Below are positions 9,299-17,657 of a stretch of 64,000 nt of DNA, in pieces. The notes under the pieces are model-generated. The model saw only the letters and a list, made by a program, of their open reading frames with translations, did no database searches and was not told the origin of the DNA. Origin of the DNA: an uncultured Vibrio sp. (GTDB taxonomy: Bacteria; Pseudomonadota; Gammaproteobacteria; Enterobacterales; Vibrionaceae); NCBI RefSeq assembly GCF_963675395.1, contig NZ_OY776223.1, positions 124,001-188,000 of the forward strand. The letters run 5' to 3'. The translations under genes and the position numbers were made by a program. Positions within the stretch are counted from its first letter, which is position 1, and each line of letters starts with the position of its first letter.

Positions 9299-9907
9299 TT
9301 AGTTGGTCAGTGGCTTAAGGTCAGCCGGACGGTAGTAAACCGATTTTAGTACTTTGCCTTTACGTACCGTTTTGCCTTCAGATACAAAGTCTTCTGCACA
9401 TTTGGCGATGATGTATTCACCCTGGTGTACCGCCATCAGCTTGATGCCTTGTTCTGCGTAGAATGCTTCTGTTTCTGTGTATTCTTTTTCATTGCGGCAC
9501 ACTTTACTCATGTTGCTTGAGTGTACTTCATCCCAGCAAGGGATAAAGTCGATACCACGGTTTACCGCAACGTTTAGTAGCAGGTCAATCAGGTAACTGA
9601 TCGCCAGATTGTCTTCCACTTTGCTGTTACCAAGGTGTACAAGACGACCCATAAGGACATAAACGCTGTCTACGATTGCATCTGCTTGTTCTGTTTTACA
9701 ATCTGCTTCTGCCAGCTCAGTCAGCTCTTCGATCGCCAAAGATGTGTGCAGCGTATCCGCTTGCGCATCCAGACTCGCTTCGTCTGCGACTGGAAGATCG
9801 AACGTGCTACGGAACTCGGTGATGTCACGGTATAGGTGATCAAAAATCTCTTGGGTTAGCTTTGACAGTTGCATTCTGATATCCATTGAATCGATTGAAG
9901 CGGTCAT
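9299..9907 (-). CDS. MazG/PRA-PH-like all-alpha NTP pyrophosphohydrolase family protein
   Basis: A 202-residue protein with the helical motif AIEELTELAEADCKTEQADAIVD. This resembles the EExxE...ExxD metal-binding signature of MazG and phosphoribosyl-ATP pyrophosphohydrolase-like enzymes. It would hydrolyse a nucleoside triphosphate or related pyrophosphate, but the substrate is unknown. The ATG at 9907 (MTASIDSMDI) was chosen because the open frame upstream runs into the next gene with no family-like residues. MDIRMQLSK at a later ATG is an alternative start. It follows the DUF1415 gene on the same strand. Confidence 0.65.
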   Translation of the reverse strand: MTASIDSMDIRMQLSKLTQEIFDHLYRDITEFRSTFDLPVADEASLDAQADTLHTSLAIEELTELAEADCKTEQADAIVDSVYVLMGRLVHLGNSKVEDNLAISYLIDLLLNVAVNRGIDFIPCWDEVHSSNMSKVCRNEKEYTETEAFYAEQGIKLMAVHQGEYIIAKCAEDFVSEGKTVRKGKVLKSVYYRPADLKPLTN

Positions 9908-10013
9908 GATAACAAACCGCTCTTTATTCCCCAAGAGACAAGAGTCTAACTGGCTATTAAATCTGCCGCTTGGAGTGAAGTAGGGTGCCGCTCTGAAGGT
10001 TATAAGCCGTAAC

Positions 10014-10595
10014 TTATCGAAATAAATACGGGAACAACGTTTTGCGCTCTTCCTCTGAAAGGGCAGAAACACGCGCGATGTTAGTATCTGGGATTGACTC
10101 AGGGTCAGGGTAGTGTTTCAACACCTTTTCCATGCTCTCTTCACGAATAAGATGGAAGATCGGATAAGGCGAGCGGTTCGTCAGGTTCTCGTCGTCTTCT
10201 GGCTCTGCACCACCAAAACAGTAATCTGGATGGAACGTAGCCACCTGGAAAATACCTTCCCAATCTTGCTGCTTGATTAAGCCTTCAACCCAATCAATAA
10301 ACAAGTTGTAGTCCCAGAAATCGTCGAGCATATTTGGAACAACGACTAAGGTCGTTTCCAGCTTTTCTGGCTCTGTGTTACTTAGTTCAATTAACTGCAA
10401 CAAAATATCTTCCAGCAAGGCTTCTTCTTGAGACGCCTCACTAACGAAGATTTTAATTTGTTTATTACGTTGCGGTTTGGCAGCAAACGGGCATAAATTC
10501 AGTCCGATAACGACATCATTCAGCCATCGATCCACTTGTTGGGTGATCGCGTTTATATCTGTAGTTTGATTAGTTGGTGTTGAGCGCGTTGACAT
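10014..10595 (-). CDS. DUF1415 family protein
   Basis: A 193-residue cytoplasmic protein of the DUF1415 family, whose function is unknown. Recognisable family features are WLNDVVIGLNLCPFAAKP near residue 28, the acidic stretch DDFWDYNLFIDW in the middle, and FHPDYCFGG with SPYPIFHLIREESM in the C-terminal half. The conserved Cys and His residues suggest metal or cofactor binding, which is inference only. It is followed by the pyrophosphohydrolase-like gene on the same strand and may be cotranscribed with it. Confidence 0.85.
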   Translation of the reverse strand: MSTRSTPTNQTTDINAITQQVDRWLNDVVIGLNLCPFAAKPQRNKQIKIFVSEASQEEALLEDILLQLIELSNTEPEKLETTLVVVPNMLDDFWDYNLFIDWVEGLIKQQDWEGIFQVATFHPDYCFGGAEPEDDENLTNRSPYPIFHLIREESMEKVLKHYPDPESIPDTNIARVSALSEEERKTLFPYLFR

Positions 10596-10661
10596 ACGAT
10601 TTTTAAATCATTTTGAAAGTGGCGCAAGCATAGCAGATATACCAGGGTCTGTTGACCCTAA

Positions 10662-11885
10662 TTAACTTCTTCTCAAGCTGGCTACTTCTTCACTTTCCTT
10701 TGTGTCGTGTGTCTGTGTAATGCGTTTGAGATAAGCTATCGCGCTGAACATCGCTAGATAGACCACGCTACCGCCGATAAGAACTGTAGACCATCCGCCA
10801 TGCTGCCAACAATAAAGTAGCAAGAACCCACCAAGACTCCCGCCCACATAGTAATGCACTAGGTACAGAGCGGTTGCGGTTGCTTTTGCGGTTGTTGCCT
10901 TTTGGCCAACCCAACCGTACGCCAGGGTATGAGTGAAAAAGGCTCCAAAGCTAATCAGAAGCAAGCCAAACAGCATTGCCGCAACGCTTTCGAATGCGGC
11001 GATCCACATTCCGCTCATGCTGAGAATAGCGCCTAAGAACATACCGAGAATAGACGAGTAACGTTTACTCCAGTGACCAGCACAACGGGACGAGAACGTA
11101 CCACCTAAATAGCAAACGAAGATAAGCGATGCCAAGCCGACGGGGATGTTGTGCGGCTCACTAACCAATCTGAAACCCATTACTGAATACAGGTTTACGA
11201 ATAGCGCGAAATTAAGGCCACCAATCAACATTGCAAACCAGATGCGCTGGTTTTTGAAGTGACCTAAGATGGCTCGGTTTTGTTGTCTTAACCCACTCGA
11301 AGAAGGGGTGAAGTGACGTTGCTTTGGCAACAAATAATGTACGCAGATAACCCCTAACAATGTCACTACCATGATTGCTTCAATAGCAACATCAACACTG
11401 AAGTTATCCGCCAATAAGCCACCACTAATACGGCCCACAATGCCACCTAATGAGTTGGCTGCAATGTAGGTACCTATTGCCATGGAGAAGGCGTGTTTGT
11501 CGAGTTCTTCTGCCATATAGGCGACCGCTACGGCAGCAAACGCCGCCAATGCAACACCAATAAGGGCGCGGCAGATAACTAAAAACAGGAATGAATCTCC
11601 AAGTAACATCAGTGCAGACAGAACCGGGATAGCGAATAAGCCAGCCATCATGACCGGTTTTCGCCCGATGGTTTCAGACAATACTGCCATCGGTACCAGG
11701 CTAAAAGAGAGCGCCAACGTGGAGGAGGCAAACAACCAGTTTACCTGCGTTTCAGAAATGGCAAACAACTGAGCAAAGGTCGGCAACATCGGCTGCAACT
11801 GATATAAATTGGAGAATACCAGGAACGAGCCCAGCGCAAGCGCAAGCGTGATTCGTTTGTATTCTGGCGTGCCGAAGATGACCAT
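10662..11885 (-). CDS. MFS transporter (YnfM-like)
   Basis: A 407-residue major facilitator superfamily protein with about twelve predicted helices. The loop motif SETIGRKPVMMAG lies between helices 2 and 3, and the N-terminal half resembles the YnfM/arabinose-efflux type drug:H+ antiporters. The substrate is unknown. It is divergent from a LysR gene, the same arrangement as ynfM-ynfL in enterics, so that LysR protein probably controls it. The last codons extend to a charged, probably cytoplasmic tail (TQTHDTKESEEVASLRRS). Confidence 0.85.
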   Translation of the reverse strand: MVIFGTPEYKRITLALALGSFLVFSNLYQLQPMLPTFAQLFAISETQVNWLFASSTLALSFSLVPMAVLSETIGRKPVMMAGLFAIPVLSALMLLGDSFLFLVICRALIGVALAAFAAVAVAYMAEELDKHAFSMAIGTYIAANSLGGIVGRISGGLLADNFSVDVAIEAIMVVTLLGVICVHYLLPKQRHFTPSSSGLRQQNRAILGHFKNQRIWFAMLIGGLNFALFVNLYSVMGFRLVSEPHNIPVGLASLIFVCYLGGTFSSRCAGHWSKRYSSILGMFLGAILSMSGMWIAAFESVAAMLFGLLLISFGAFFTHTLAYGWVGQKATTAKATATALYLVHYYVGGSLGGFLLLYCWQHGGWSTVLIGGSVVYLAMFSAIAYLKRITQTHDTKESEEVASLRRS

Positions 11886-11970
11886 GTGTCCTGCCTGATG
11901 CGAGATCGCAATTATAAAGAAACTGTGATCAATCTATCAGCTAATCGTAAATTAAAAAAATATATTAAAA

Positions 11971-11985
11971 ATATGGATACCATAT
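11971..11985. promoter_or_regulatory. Palindromic LysR-type operator candidate
   Basis: ATATGGATACCATAT is a perfect inverted repeat (arms ATATGG/CCATAT, centre ATA) with the T-N11-A geometry of LysR boxes. It lies 13 bp before the LysR start codon and in the region shared with the divergent MFS gene. Confidence 0.5.
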
Positions 11986-11997
11986 ATTTTTGATCTA

Positions 11998-12867
11998 GTG
12001 GAATCGAAACAACTGAAACATTTTCTTGCTGTCGCAGAGCAAGGCAACATCACCCATGCCGCCAAGGTGCTGAACATTGCTCAGCCTGCCTTGAGTATCT
12101 CTATTAAAAAATTCGAGCAGTCTCTGGGTGTGACTCTTTTTCGGCGAGAAGATAAAAAAATTAATCTAACCCAAGAGGGCGAAACCTTACTGGTGCATGC
12201 TAAGCGTGTCATACAGCAATTGCACGATGCACAGCTCGCGATTAATGAACTGAAAGGGTTGGCTAAAGGTGAAGTGCGCTTGGGTACGCCGTCGATGATG
12301 GGAAGCTACTTTTTCCCACGTATCGTCATGGCGTTTAAGAGCCAGTTCCCGGATTTGAAATTAACGCTGGTGGAAGCGGGCACGCATTCGATAAGAAGTA
12401 TGTTGCTTGATGGGCGGTTAGATATCGGGGTGATAAGTTGTGACAATGTACCTGACGATCTCGAGACCGATCATCTGTTTACCAGCCAGATGGTTGCCGT
12501 TGTCGCGCCAGAGCACGAGTTAGCGCAGCGTGAATCACTCACCTTTGATGAGTTTTTTGAACATGAATTGGTGATGTTCCAGCGCGGCTATTTCCATCGC
12601 GAGTTTTTAGATCAGGTCAGCGAGGAGCACGGCTTTACCATGAAGTCGTCATTTGAAACCAACTTATTGCCATTAATCCTCAGCATCGTAAAGCATGAAT
12701 TTGCGATTACGGCGTTACTTGAACTGGTCACTCAGCATGAAAAAGATGTGGTGGGGATTCCGTTTAATCCGCCAGTTACGCTCGATCTGGCGCTAGCATG
12801 GCGGAAAGACGGTTATTTATCGATTGCAGACAGAACGTTTATTGATTTTGTTAAACGTTATTTGTAG
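11998..12867 (+). CDS. LysR-family transcriptional regulator
   Basis: A 289-residue LysR regulator. The winged-helix DNA-binding domain is at residues 1-60 (KHFLAVAEQGNITHAAKVLNIAQPALS), and the periplasmic-binding-like effector domain runs from about residue 88. The start is GTG, giving the standard N-terminus MESKQLKHFLAV. It is divergent from the MFS transporter and probably controls it and itself through the palindrome just upstream. The effector is unknown. It is convergent with the glutaredoxin gene that follows. Confidence 0.9.
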   Translation: MESKQLKHFLAVAEQGNITHAAKVLNIAQPALSISIKKFEQSLGVTLFRREDKKINLTQEGETLLVHAKRVIQQLHDAQLAINELKGLAKGEVRLGTPSMMGSYFFPRIVMAFKSQFPDLKLTLVEAGTHSIRSMLLDGRLDIGVISCDNVPDDLETDHLFTSQMVAVVAPEHELAQRESLTFDEFFEHELVMFQRGYFHREFLDQVSEEHGFTMKSSFETNLLPLILSIVKHEFAITALLELVTQHEKDVVGIPFNPPVTLDLALAWRKDGYLSIADRTFIDFVKRYL

Positions 12868-12873
12868 CCGGGT

Positions 12874-12896
12874 AAAAACTAGGAGCTGTCCCTAGT
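12874..12896 (-). terminator. Terminator of the glutaredoxin gene
   Basis: On the minus strand CTAGG...CCTAG pairs around a short loop and is followed by TTTTT. The left arm includes the glutaredoxin stop codon. Confidence 0.6.
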
Positions 12897-13122
12897 CACC
12901 TTTATACATCTTTTCGAAGTTTTTGGGATTCCAGCCAATCATCAATTGGTCGCCAATTTTCAGGACTGGAAGTGAGCGGGCACCCAGCGCATCCAGCTCT
13001 TTACGGCCACGTTGCATTTTCGCGTTGCACAGGCGATAAGTGATGTTTTTCGAATCCAGATAACGTTGAGCATCTTTGCAGTGGGGGCATTTATCTTTGA
13101 CGTAAAGAACGACACGTTTCAT
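12892..13122 (-). CDS. Glutaredoxin family protein
   Basis: A 76-residue mini-glutaredoxin with a thioredoxin fold and a CPHC active site at residues 12-15, plus the cis-proline region SLPVLKIGDQLMIGW. It would reduce disulfides or mixed disulfides in the cytoplasm. The start at 13122 gives MKRVVLYVKDKCPHC and has a good ribosome site (GGAGAG). A longer open frame upstream has no family similarity. It is single-gene, convergent with the LysR regulator and divergent from the YgjP-like gene. Confidence 0.88.
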   Translation of the reverse strand: MKRVVLYVKDKCPHCKDAQRYLDSKNITYRLCNAKMQRGRKELDALGARSLPVLKIGDQLMIGWNPKNFEKMYKGD

Positions 13123-13271
13123 TGAATTTCTCTCCATTATCTTTGGGATGCGAAGTTTAACGGCCTTTATCGACAATTGAAAGGCGAAATCTATTGTCAA
13201 AGCGAGGGTGAAAGTGCTGATTATCTCAGGTATATTTAGCGCCTTTCCCTTGTCATAGCAGACTTTATACC

Positions 13272-13787
13272 ATGCATCCGTCACTTCGATACATTCAGGG
13301 TTACCCTCCACACATTGTTGAGCAAGTTAGCTCGCTGGTAGACAGCGGTAAACTGGTTCCTTGGTTTGAAAAGCGCTATCCAGAACGTCATCAAATTAAA
13401 AGTGAAAAGGCGCTGTATGAGTACGCCATAGCGATAAAAAATCGTTACATGAAGAAAGCAGCACCGATCAGTAAAGTGGTCTACGATAAGAAAATTCACT
13501 TGATTAATAATGCGCTAGGGTTACACAGCGTAATCAGTCGTAATCATGGTGGCAAGCTCAAATCGAAGAACGAGATTCGTATTGCGAATGTCTTTAAAGA
13601 AGCACCGGAACCACTACTGAGAATGCTGGTGGTACATGAACTGGCTCATACGCGAGAGAAAAACCATGATAAAGCGTTTTACCAACTTTGCTGTTATATG
13701 GAACCCGAGTATCACCAGTTAGAGTTTGATGCCCGTCTGTTTATGATTTACCTCGATTTAAAAGCGAATTCGAATGAAGAACAATAA
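13272..13787 (+). CDS. YgjP-like metallopeptidase-domain protein
   Basis: A 171-residue protein of the YgjP/DUF45 family. It has the zincin-type motif HELAH at residues 122-126 and a downstream [18 protein letters not shown] segment that supplies the third ligand region. YgjP of E. coli is recalled as a metal-dependent nucleotide (UTP) pyrophosphatase rather than a proteinase, so the biochemical role here is uncertain. It overlaps the start of rlmF by 14 bases, suggesting cotranslation. Confidence 0.82.
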   Translation: MHPSLRYIQGYPPHIVEQVSSLVDSGKLVPWFEKRYPERHQIKSEKALYEYAIAIKNRYMKKAAPISKVVYDKKIHLINNALGLHSVISRNHGGKLKSKNEIRIANVFKEAPEPLLRMLVVHELAHTREKNHDKAFYQLCCYMEPEYHQLEFDARLFMIYLDLKANSNEEQ

Positions 13788-14898
13788 CCACACCGCTAAG
13801 CCAGAAAAATCTAAAAAAAATGCCAAGCCAAAGCAGAGTAGAGGCGATGCAAAAGGCGAAAAGCGTGGGAAGCAAAAAAACGCGGTGAAAGCTAATTCGC
13901 CAGTGGCAACGAACAGCGATGTGGACTTCATTAAAGTAGCTAAAAGTGGATTACACGAACGTAACCAGCATCGTGGCCGCTATGACTTTAAAAAATTGAC
14001 GGCAAGTGAGCCTGGGCTAAAAGCTTTTGTGATTAAAAATCCGAACGGGGAAGACTCAATTAACTTCTCTGATTCAAAAGCGGTCAAAATGATCAATAAA
14101 GCCTTGCTAGCCGCGCATTACGATATTGAATTCTGGGATATCCCTGAACACTATCTTTGCCCACCAATTCCAGGACGTGCGGATTACATCCACCGTGTCG
14201 CTGAGTTACTGGATGGGGAAGTGAAAGGTAAATACCCGCATCACGATGTGCGAGCGTTGGACATTGGCGTTGGTGCAAACTGTATCTACCCAATTATTGG
14301 AGTGACAGAATACGGATGGCACTATACCGGAAGCGACGTTGATCCTAAGTCTATTGAATCGGCTCAGGCAATTGTCGATGGCAATGTATCATTAAATGGC
14401 AGAATCGAACTGCTTCGTCAGGTGAGCCAAGCAAACATCTATCGCGGGGTAATTCAGCCGAATGAGCGTTACGATGTCACAACGTGCAACCCTCCGTTCC
14501 ATCGTTCAGCAGCAGAAGCGGCGATGGGCAGCCAACGTAAGATCGATAACCTTAAAGCCAATCAACGCAAGAAGGGCGTGAAACCGACGCGTGTAAATAC
14601 GGCAAAGCCAACCCTTAATTTTGGCGGCCAAAACGCAGAGCTTTGGTGTGATGGTGGCGAAGCAGCTTTTATCCGAAAAATGGCCAACGAAAGCCAAGCT
14701 TTCAGCGCCCAAGTGCTTTGGTTTACAACGCTGATATCTAAGAAAGAGAATGTTCGCCCAATGTGCAAGCAACTCGAGAAACTGGGTGTAAAAGCCATTC
14801 GCGTAGTAGAAATGAGTCAAGGGCAAAAAGTCAGCCGATTTATCGCCTGGTCTTATATGAATAAAGAAGAAAGAAAGGTGTGGCGAACGCTTAAGTAG
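13774..14898 (+). CDS. rlmF: 23S rRNA (adenine-1618-N6)-methyltransferase
   Basis: SAM-dependent methyltransferase that modifies A1618 of 23S rRNA. It has 374 residues, with a lysine-rich N-terminal tail (about residues 1-50) suited to RNA binding. The SAM site is in [16 protein letters not shown], and the catalytic motif NPPF is at residues 239-242 (CNPPFHRS). Its length and motifs match the RlmF family. The start overlaps the upstream metallopeptidase-fold gene. It forms the left border of the AT-rich cassette region. Confidence 0.95.
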   Translation: MKNNNHTAKPEKSKKNAKPKQSRGDAKGEKRGKQKNAVKANSPVATNSDVDFIKVAKSGLHERNQHRGRYDFKKLTASEPGLKAFVIKNPNGEDSINFSDSKAVKMINKALLAAHYDIEFWDIPEHYLCPPIPGRADYIHRVAELLDGEVKGKYPHHDVRALDIGVGANCIYPIIGVTEYGWHYTGSDVDPKSIESAQAIVDGNVSLNGRIELLRQVSQANIYRGVIQPNERYDVTTCNPPFHRSAAEAAMGSQRKIDNLKANQRKKGVKPTRVNTAKPTLNFGGQNAELWCDGGEAAFIRKMANESQAFSAQVLWFTTLISKKENVRPMCKQLEKLGVKAIRVVEMSQGQKVSRFIAWSYMNKEERKVWRTLK

Positions 14899-15008
14899 CT
14901 AAATAAAGTAAATTAGTTACCACCAGTCATCTAATCTCGCTTTCTATTTTGACGAATTTCCAGGGCGTTACTACTATTCAATTAACTCCCTTGTATGAGT
15001 GAATAAAC

Positions 15009-15266
15009 ATGAAGGTAGGAATTGTCAGAGAATATTCTTCAACGGATAAAATCGAAGAAGACGAATGTGTTGTGATGTTGGGGAAGGCGGAGCTAGTCGC
15101 CGGAGAGATCCTCATAAGTGGTAGTGGCGAAAGAGATCCCACGTCCAAACATGATGGGTATGCTTTGACGGGCTATGTCATGCTTCACCCTTCAGAGTTT
15201 CAAAAGGTGGTTGATATGGCTCTCGAAGCTGGCGTGATCACGATAAATGTTGCGGATAATAAATAG
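15009..15266 (+). CDS. Hypothetical protein
   Basis: An 85-residue open frame starting MKVGIVREYSSTDKIEEDECV. It is acidic and soluble, with no signal peptide or membrane helix, and I do not recognise a family. It lies between rlmF and the integron-like cassettes, followed by a strong terminator-type hairpin, which supports a real gene. No attC site was seen after it. The ribosome site is weak. Confidence 0.5.
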   Translation: MKVGIVREYSSTDKIEEDECVVMLGKAELVAGEILISGSGERDPTSKHDGYALTGYVMLHPSEFQKVVDMALEAGVITINVADNK

Positions 15267-15331
15267 ATGAGATTTGAAATGTGAGATTTAAGGTTTCGCC
15301 TTATCTTTATTTGTCCACTACTTCTTTCCAC

Positions 15332-15385
15332 CCGTCAGCTCTAATTTACTTCGGTATTTAGAACTGACGGATTGCTTTATTTCAG
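15332..15385 (+). terminator. Terminator-like hairpin
   Basis: CCGTCAGCTCTAATT and ATTTAGAACTGACGG form a stem of about 15 bp with one or two mismatches and a short loop, followed by ATTGCTTTATTT. It closes the small hypothetical gene. The remaining roughly 250 bp up to the next gene are AT-rich, with nothing recognised beyond promoter-like sequence. Confidence 0.65.
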
Positions 15386-15638
15386 CCATCCCTCTGTCAT
15401 TCCTCGTCAACACTCCCTCATAAGTGGATTGTGTGTCTTTCCCGTAACTAAAATTCCCCAAATGGCCTCTTCAAATTGAAAGTCCAGAATAATGCAATAT
15501 TGTATAGTTAAATTCGTAGTGTCGATCGCTAACTCACTGATTATCCTTTGAAGTGCTCAAAAAAAGACGACATCATATTTGACAGAAAAATGCAGGCTTG
15601 GTGACATCTAAATAGCGTTCGCTATTTTTGAGGTAGTA

Positions 15639-16421
15639 ATGAGAGCAGTAAAAATATTCATAGTCATCTTATCAATTCAATGCGTTTACGCTGTTGCAGG
15701 AGGGCTGAAGCTTCCTGATTGCCCTAACTCTCCTAAATTGGAGACGGAAATTTATTTTTACATTGATGAAAATGTGCTTGATGAGTACTCAAAAAAATTT
15801 GTTGACTCTAAAATTAATACTTGGGTGGAATATTCAAATCTTACGCTAGAGAATTCATGTATCCCAATAACAAGAAAAGTTACAAAAGTAGAGTACCTTT
15901 CGCATATAGATAGTACATGGTTTCAACATGTTGATGTCGCCAAAGATCTTCTGAAATATCATTCGGCATATGAAATTCCTGAAACCAACAGCTCTGGTGT
16001 TCCAATTTTTAAGGCAATTTTGTTTTCAAATGCGGCTGACAGCTTTAAGTCGCAATGGTGTGGAGTTGCATCGGCGAGTGCCAACTACTTTGTAATTGGT
16101 CTGAATTGCTACGATAGTGTGATGGAGCATGAAATAGGGCATTTAAGTGGTGCAAATCACGATATGAAAACAGTACTTGAGGACAGCCCAAAATTTAATG
16201 TGGACTCTTTTGTAAAGAATACCTTCCCTCATAAAAATGAGCGGTATAGCTTTGGTGCTACGTGCTCAAACCGAGGTACAGTGATGTCTTATGAAAAAGA
16301 CATAATTCCTGCATATTCGAGTCCAGATATTAGTGTTGATGGCGAAGTTTGTGGTGATCAGCTCTCCGCCAATAATGCACAAGTTTTGCGTAACTTTGCA
16401 AAAAAATATGCATCTAACTAG
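15639..16421 (+). CDS. Secreted metzincin-like zinc metalloprotease in an integron cassette
   Basis: A 260-residue protein with an N-terminal signal peptide (MRAVKIFIVILSIQCVYAVAGG). The extended zinc motif HEIGHLSGANHD at residues 164-175 matches the metzincin HExxHxxGxxH/D pattern of reprolysin- and matrixin-like proteases. GTVMSYEKD downstream supplies the Met-turn (VMSY). Several cysteines suggest disulfides after export. It probably cleaves proteins outside the cell or in the periplasm; the target is unknown. It is AT-rich relative to its neighbours and is followed 10 bp after its stop by a VCR-like attC site. That marks it as the cargo of a gene cassette and a likely acquisition. Confidence 0.8.
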   Translation: MRAVKIFIVILSIQCVYAVAGGLKLPDCPNSPKLETEIYFYIDENVLDEYSKKFVDSKINTWVEYSNLTLENSCIPITRKVTKVEYLSHIDSTWFQHVDVAKDLLKYHSAYEIPETNSSGVPIFKAILFSNAADSFKSQWCGVASASANYFVIGLNCYDSVMEHEIGHLSGANHDMKTVLEDSPKFNVDSFVKNTFPHKNERYSFGATCSNRGTVMSYEKDIIPAYSSPDISVDGEVCGDQLSANNAQVLRNFAKKYASN

Positions 16422-16430
16422 AAACATAGC

Positions 16431-16551
16431 TAATAAAGCGTTCAAGAGGGATTCCCAACGCTTGGCATTCTCAGCTCAGGATTGGGTCACGTGTTTACGT
16501 CGCAATGGTCATGGTCAGGTTACTGCGCTGCTCACACCGTAATGTGGTGTA
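16431..16551 (+). other. VCR-like integron attC site A
   Basis: It starts TAATAAAGCGTTCAAGAGGG, then CAACGCTTGGCATT, and ends GCGCTGCTCACACC...GGTGTAATG. Length (about 121 bp), order and wording match Vibrio cassette attC sites (TAACAAACG..TCAAGAGGGA..CAACGCGTGGC...GCGTTGC...GGCGTTA). The left end is slightly degenerate, and the R' core reads GTAA instead of GTTA, so recombination activity may be reduced. Confidence 0.8.
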
Positions 16552-16569
16552 ATGTGCTTTGGAGAAAAT

Positions 16570-16950
16570 ATGGAAGATCGAGACCTATTAAAGATTGATA
16601 GGTATTTGGGAATTGAGTTAGTTAAAGATGCTGTATTTTTTTGCGCGCTTTATGCGATTTCTAGGGAGTTTGGCTTATTTCTGTTTGTATGTTTCGTTCT
16701 ATCATCTGTTTGGCGAGCTTTTGATAAACGAAAGTATCTTCAAAATATCTTTAAAAATCTTTCTGTCAATACAACTCGCGGGATTATTTTTTGGGATGGA
16801 CATGGTTGTGATGTTGAGATTTCAGGTTTTAGCATATGGTCATATTTAGAACTGACTTACATGGAGGGTATGAATAGACGCATGGTTAGAATTCCAAGTA
16901 CTGTATTTAGCTCTACTGTATGGCAACAGCTGGTTAAGTATCGCACGTAA
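16570..16950 (+). CDS. Small membrane protein of unknown function, integron cassette cargo
   Basis: A 126-residue protein with ATG at 16570 preceded by GGAG at the ideal distance. Residues about 17-45 form one or two hydrophobic helices (AVFFCALYAISREFGLFLFVCFVL), followed by a soluble domain. I recognise no family. The stop codon TAA is the first triplet of the next attC site (TAACAAAC), an arrangement typical of compact gene cassettes. It is AT-rich. Confidence 0.6.
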   Translation: MEDRDLLKIDRYLGIELVKDAVFFCALYAISREFGLFLFVCFVLSSVWRAFDKRKYLQNIFKNLSVNTTRGIIFWDGHGCDVEISGFSIWSYLELTYMEGMNRRMVRIPSTVFSSTVWQQLVKYRT

Positions 16951-17022
16951 CAAACAATTTAAAATTGATTCGCAACGTGTGGCATTTTTGCTTTGCGCTG
17001 CTCGCCCCTCAACTGAATGTTA
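16948..17022 (+). other. Short integron attC site B
   Basis: Begins TAACAAAC at the stop codon of the preceding gene, continues with GCAACGTGTGGCATTT and CGCTGCTCGCCCC, and ends in the core GTTAA. The outer boxes TAAC and GTTA pair perfectly. The inner pair GCAACG/CGCTGC has one mismatch, at the equivalent position to site A. About 75 bp, within the range of short attC sites. Confidence 0.75.
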
Positions 17023-17040
17023 AAAAACGAGAGAGTTAAA

Positions 17041-17520
17041 ATGAAAAATTTACGCAAGTTTATAGTGGTAGCTTTACTTGTGGCTAGCCCATTTAGTGGT
17101 ATGGCAGCTGGTAAACAGGAAGCAGTCGATCGCTTACTAGAGGTTATGAAAGTAGAGAAACAACTGACTGGTGGCTTTGAAGCAATGACACCAATCATCG
17201 AGCAATTAGCGAATAACCTTCAGTTGAATGCGACTGAAAAGGAGGAACTCGTTAACATTTATAGAGATTGGTTCATCAATGATATCAATCGCCAATACAT
17301 CATCGTTGAGATGGCCTCGCTTTATTCTCAAGCTTTCAGCCATCAAGAAATCGAATTATTGATTGAGTTTTACGCGACACCTTTAGGACAAAAACTTGTA
17401 GAAAAGTCGCCAGCATTGATGCAAGCAGGCGCTCAACTAGGATTGCAAGAAGCTGAGCGTGCTCACCCCAAACTTATTGAGAAACTGACTCCTTTCTTAG
17501 AAAAGCACCAAATAAAATAG
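17041..17520 (+). CDS. DUF2059 family exported protein
   Basis: A 159-residue protein with a signal peptide (MKNLRKFIVVALLVASPFSGMAAG) and the DUF2059 C-terminal helical region (FYATPLGQKLVEKSPALMQAG). Its function is unknown and it is probably periplasmic. ATG 17041 was chosen for its ribosome site (GAGAG) and clean signal peptide; an in-frame upstream start would add MLKNERVK. The gene starts about 20 bp after the attC core, so it may be the cargo of a third cassette that lacks a visible attC site, or the resident flank. Convergent with the ABC genes. Confidence 0.8.
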   Translation: MKNLRKFIVVALLVASPFSGMAAGKQEAVDRLLEVMKVEKQLTGGFEAMTPIIEQLANNLQLNATEKEELVNIYRDWFINDINRQYIIVEMASLYSQAFSHQEIELLIEFYATPLGQKLVEKSPALMQAGAQLGLQEAERAHPKLIEKLTPFLEKHQIK

Positions 17521-17657
17521 GCGCAGCCGAACCGATGGTTTGATCATGCATCGTACCGAATCGGAAACGTACACGCACTTTATCGCTAAAAATGGTTGCT
17601 AGATAAGTCGTTCTCTCGCAACCAATTAATCCATTCCAACTTGCCGTATTTCTTTAT

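Noticed and set aside
14961..14970. CAGGGCGTTA resembling an attC R' box after rlmF
   Set aside because: No L', L'' or R'' partner sequences were found around it, so it is probably chance.
16333..16542. Open frame of 69 codons overlapping the end of the metalloprotease gene
   Set aside because: It runs through the attC site, whose structure explains the sequence better.
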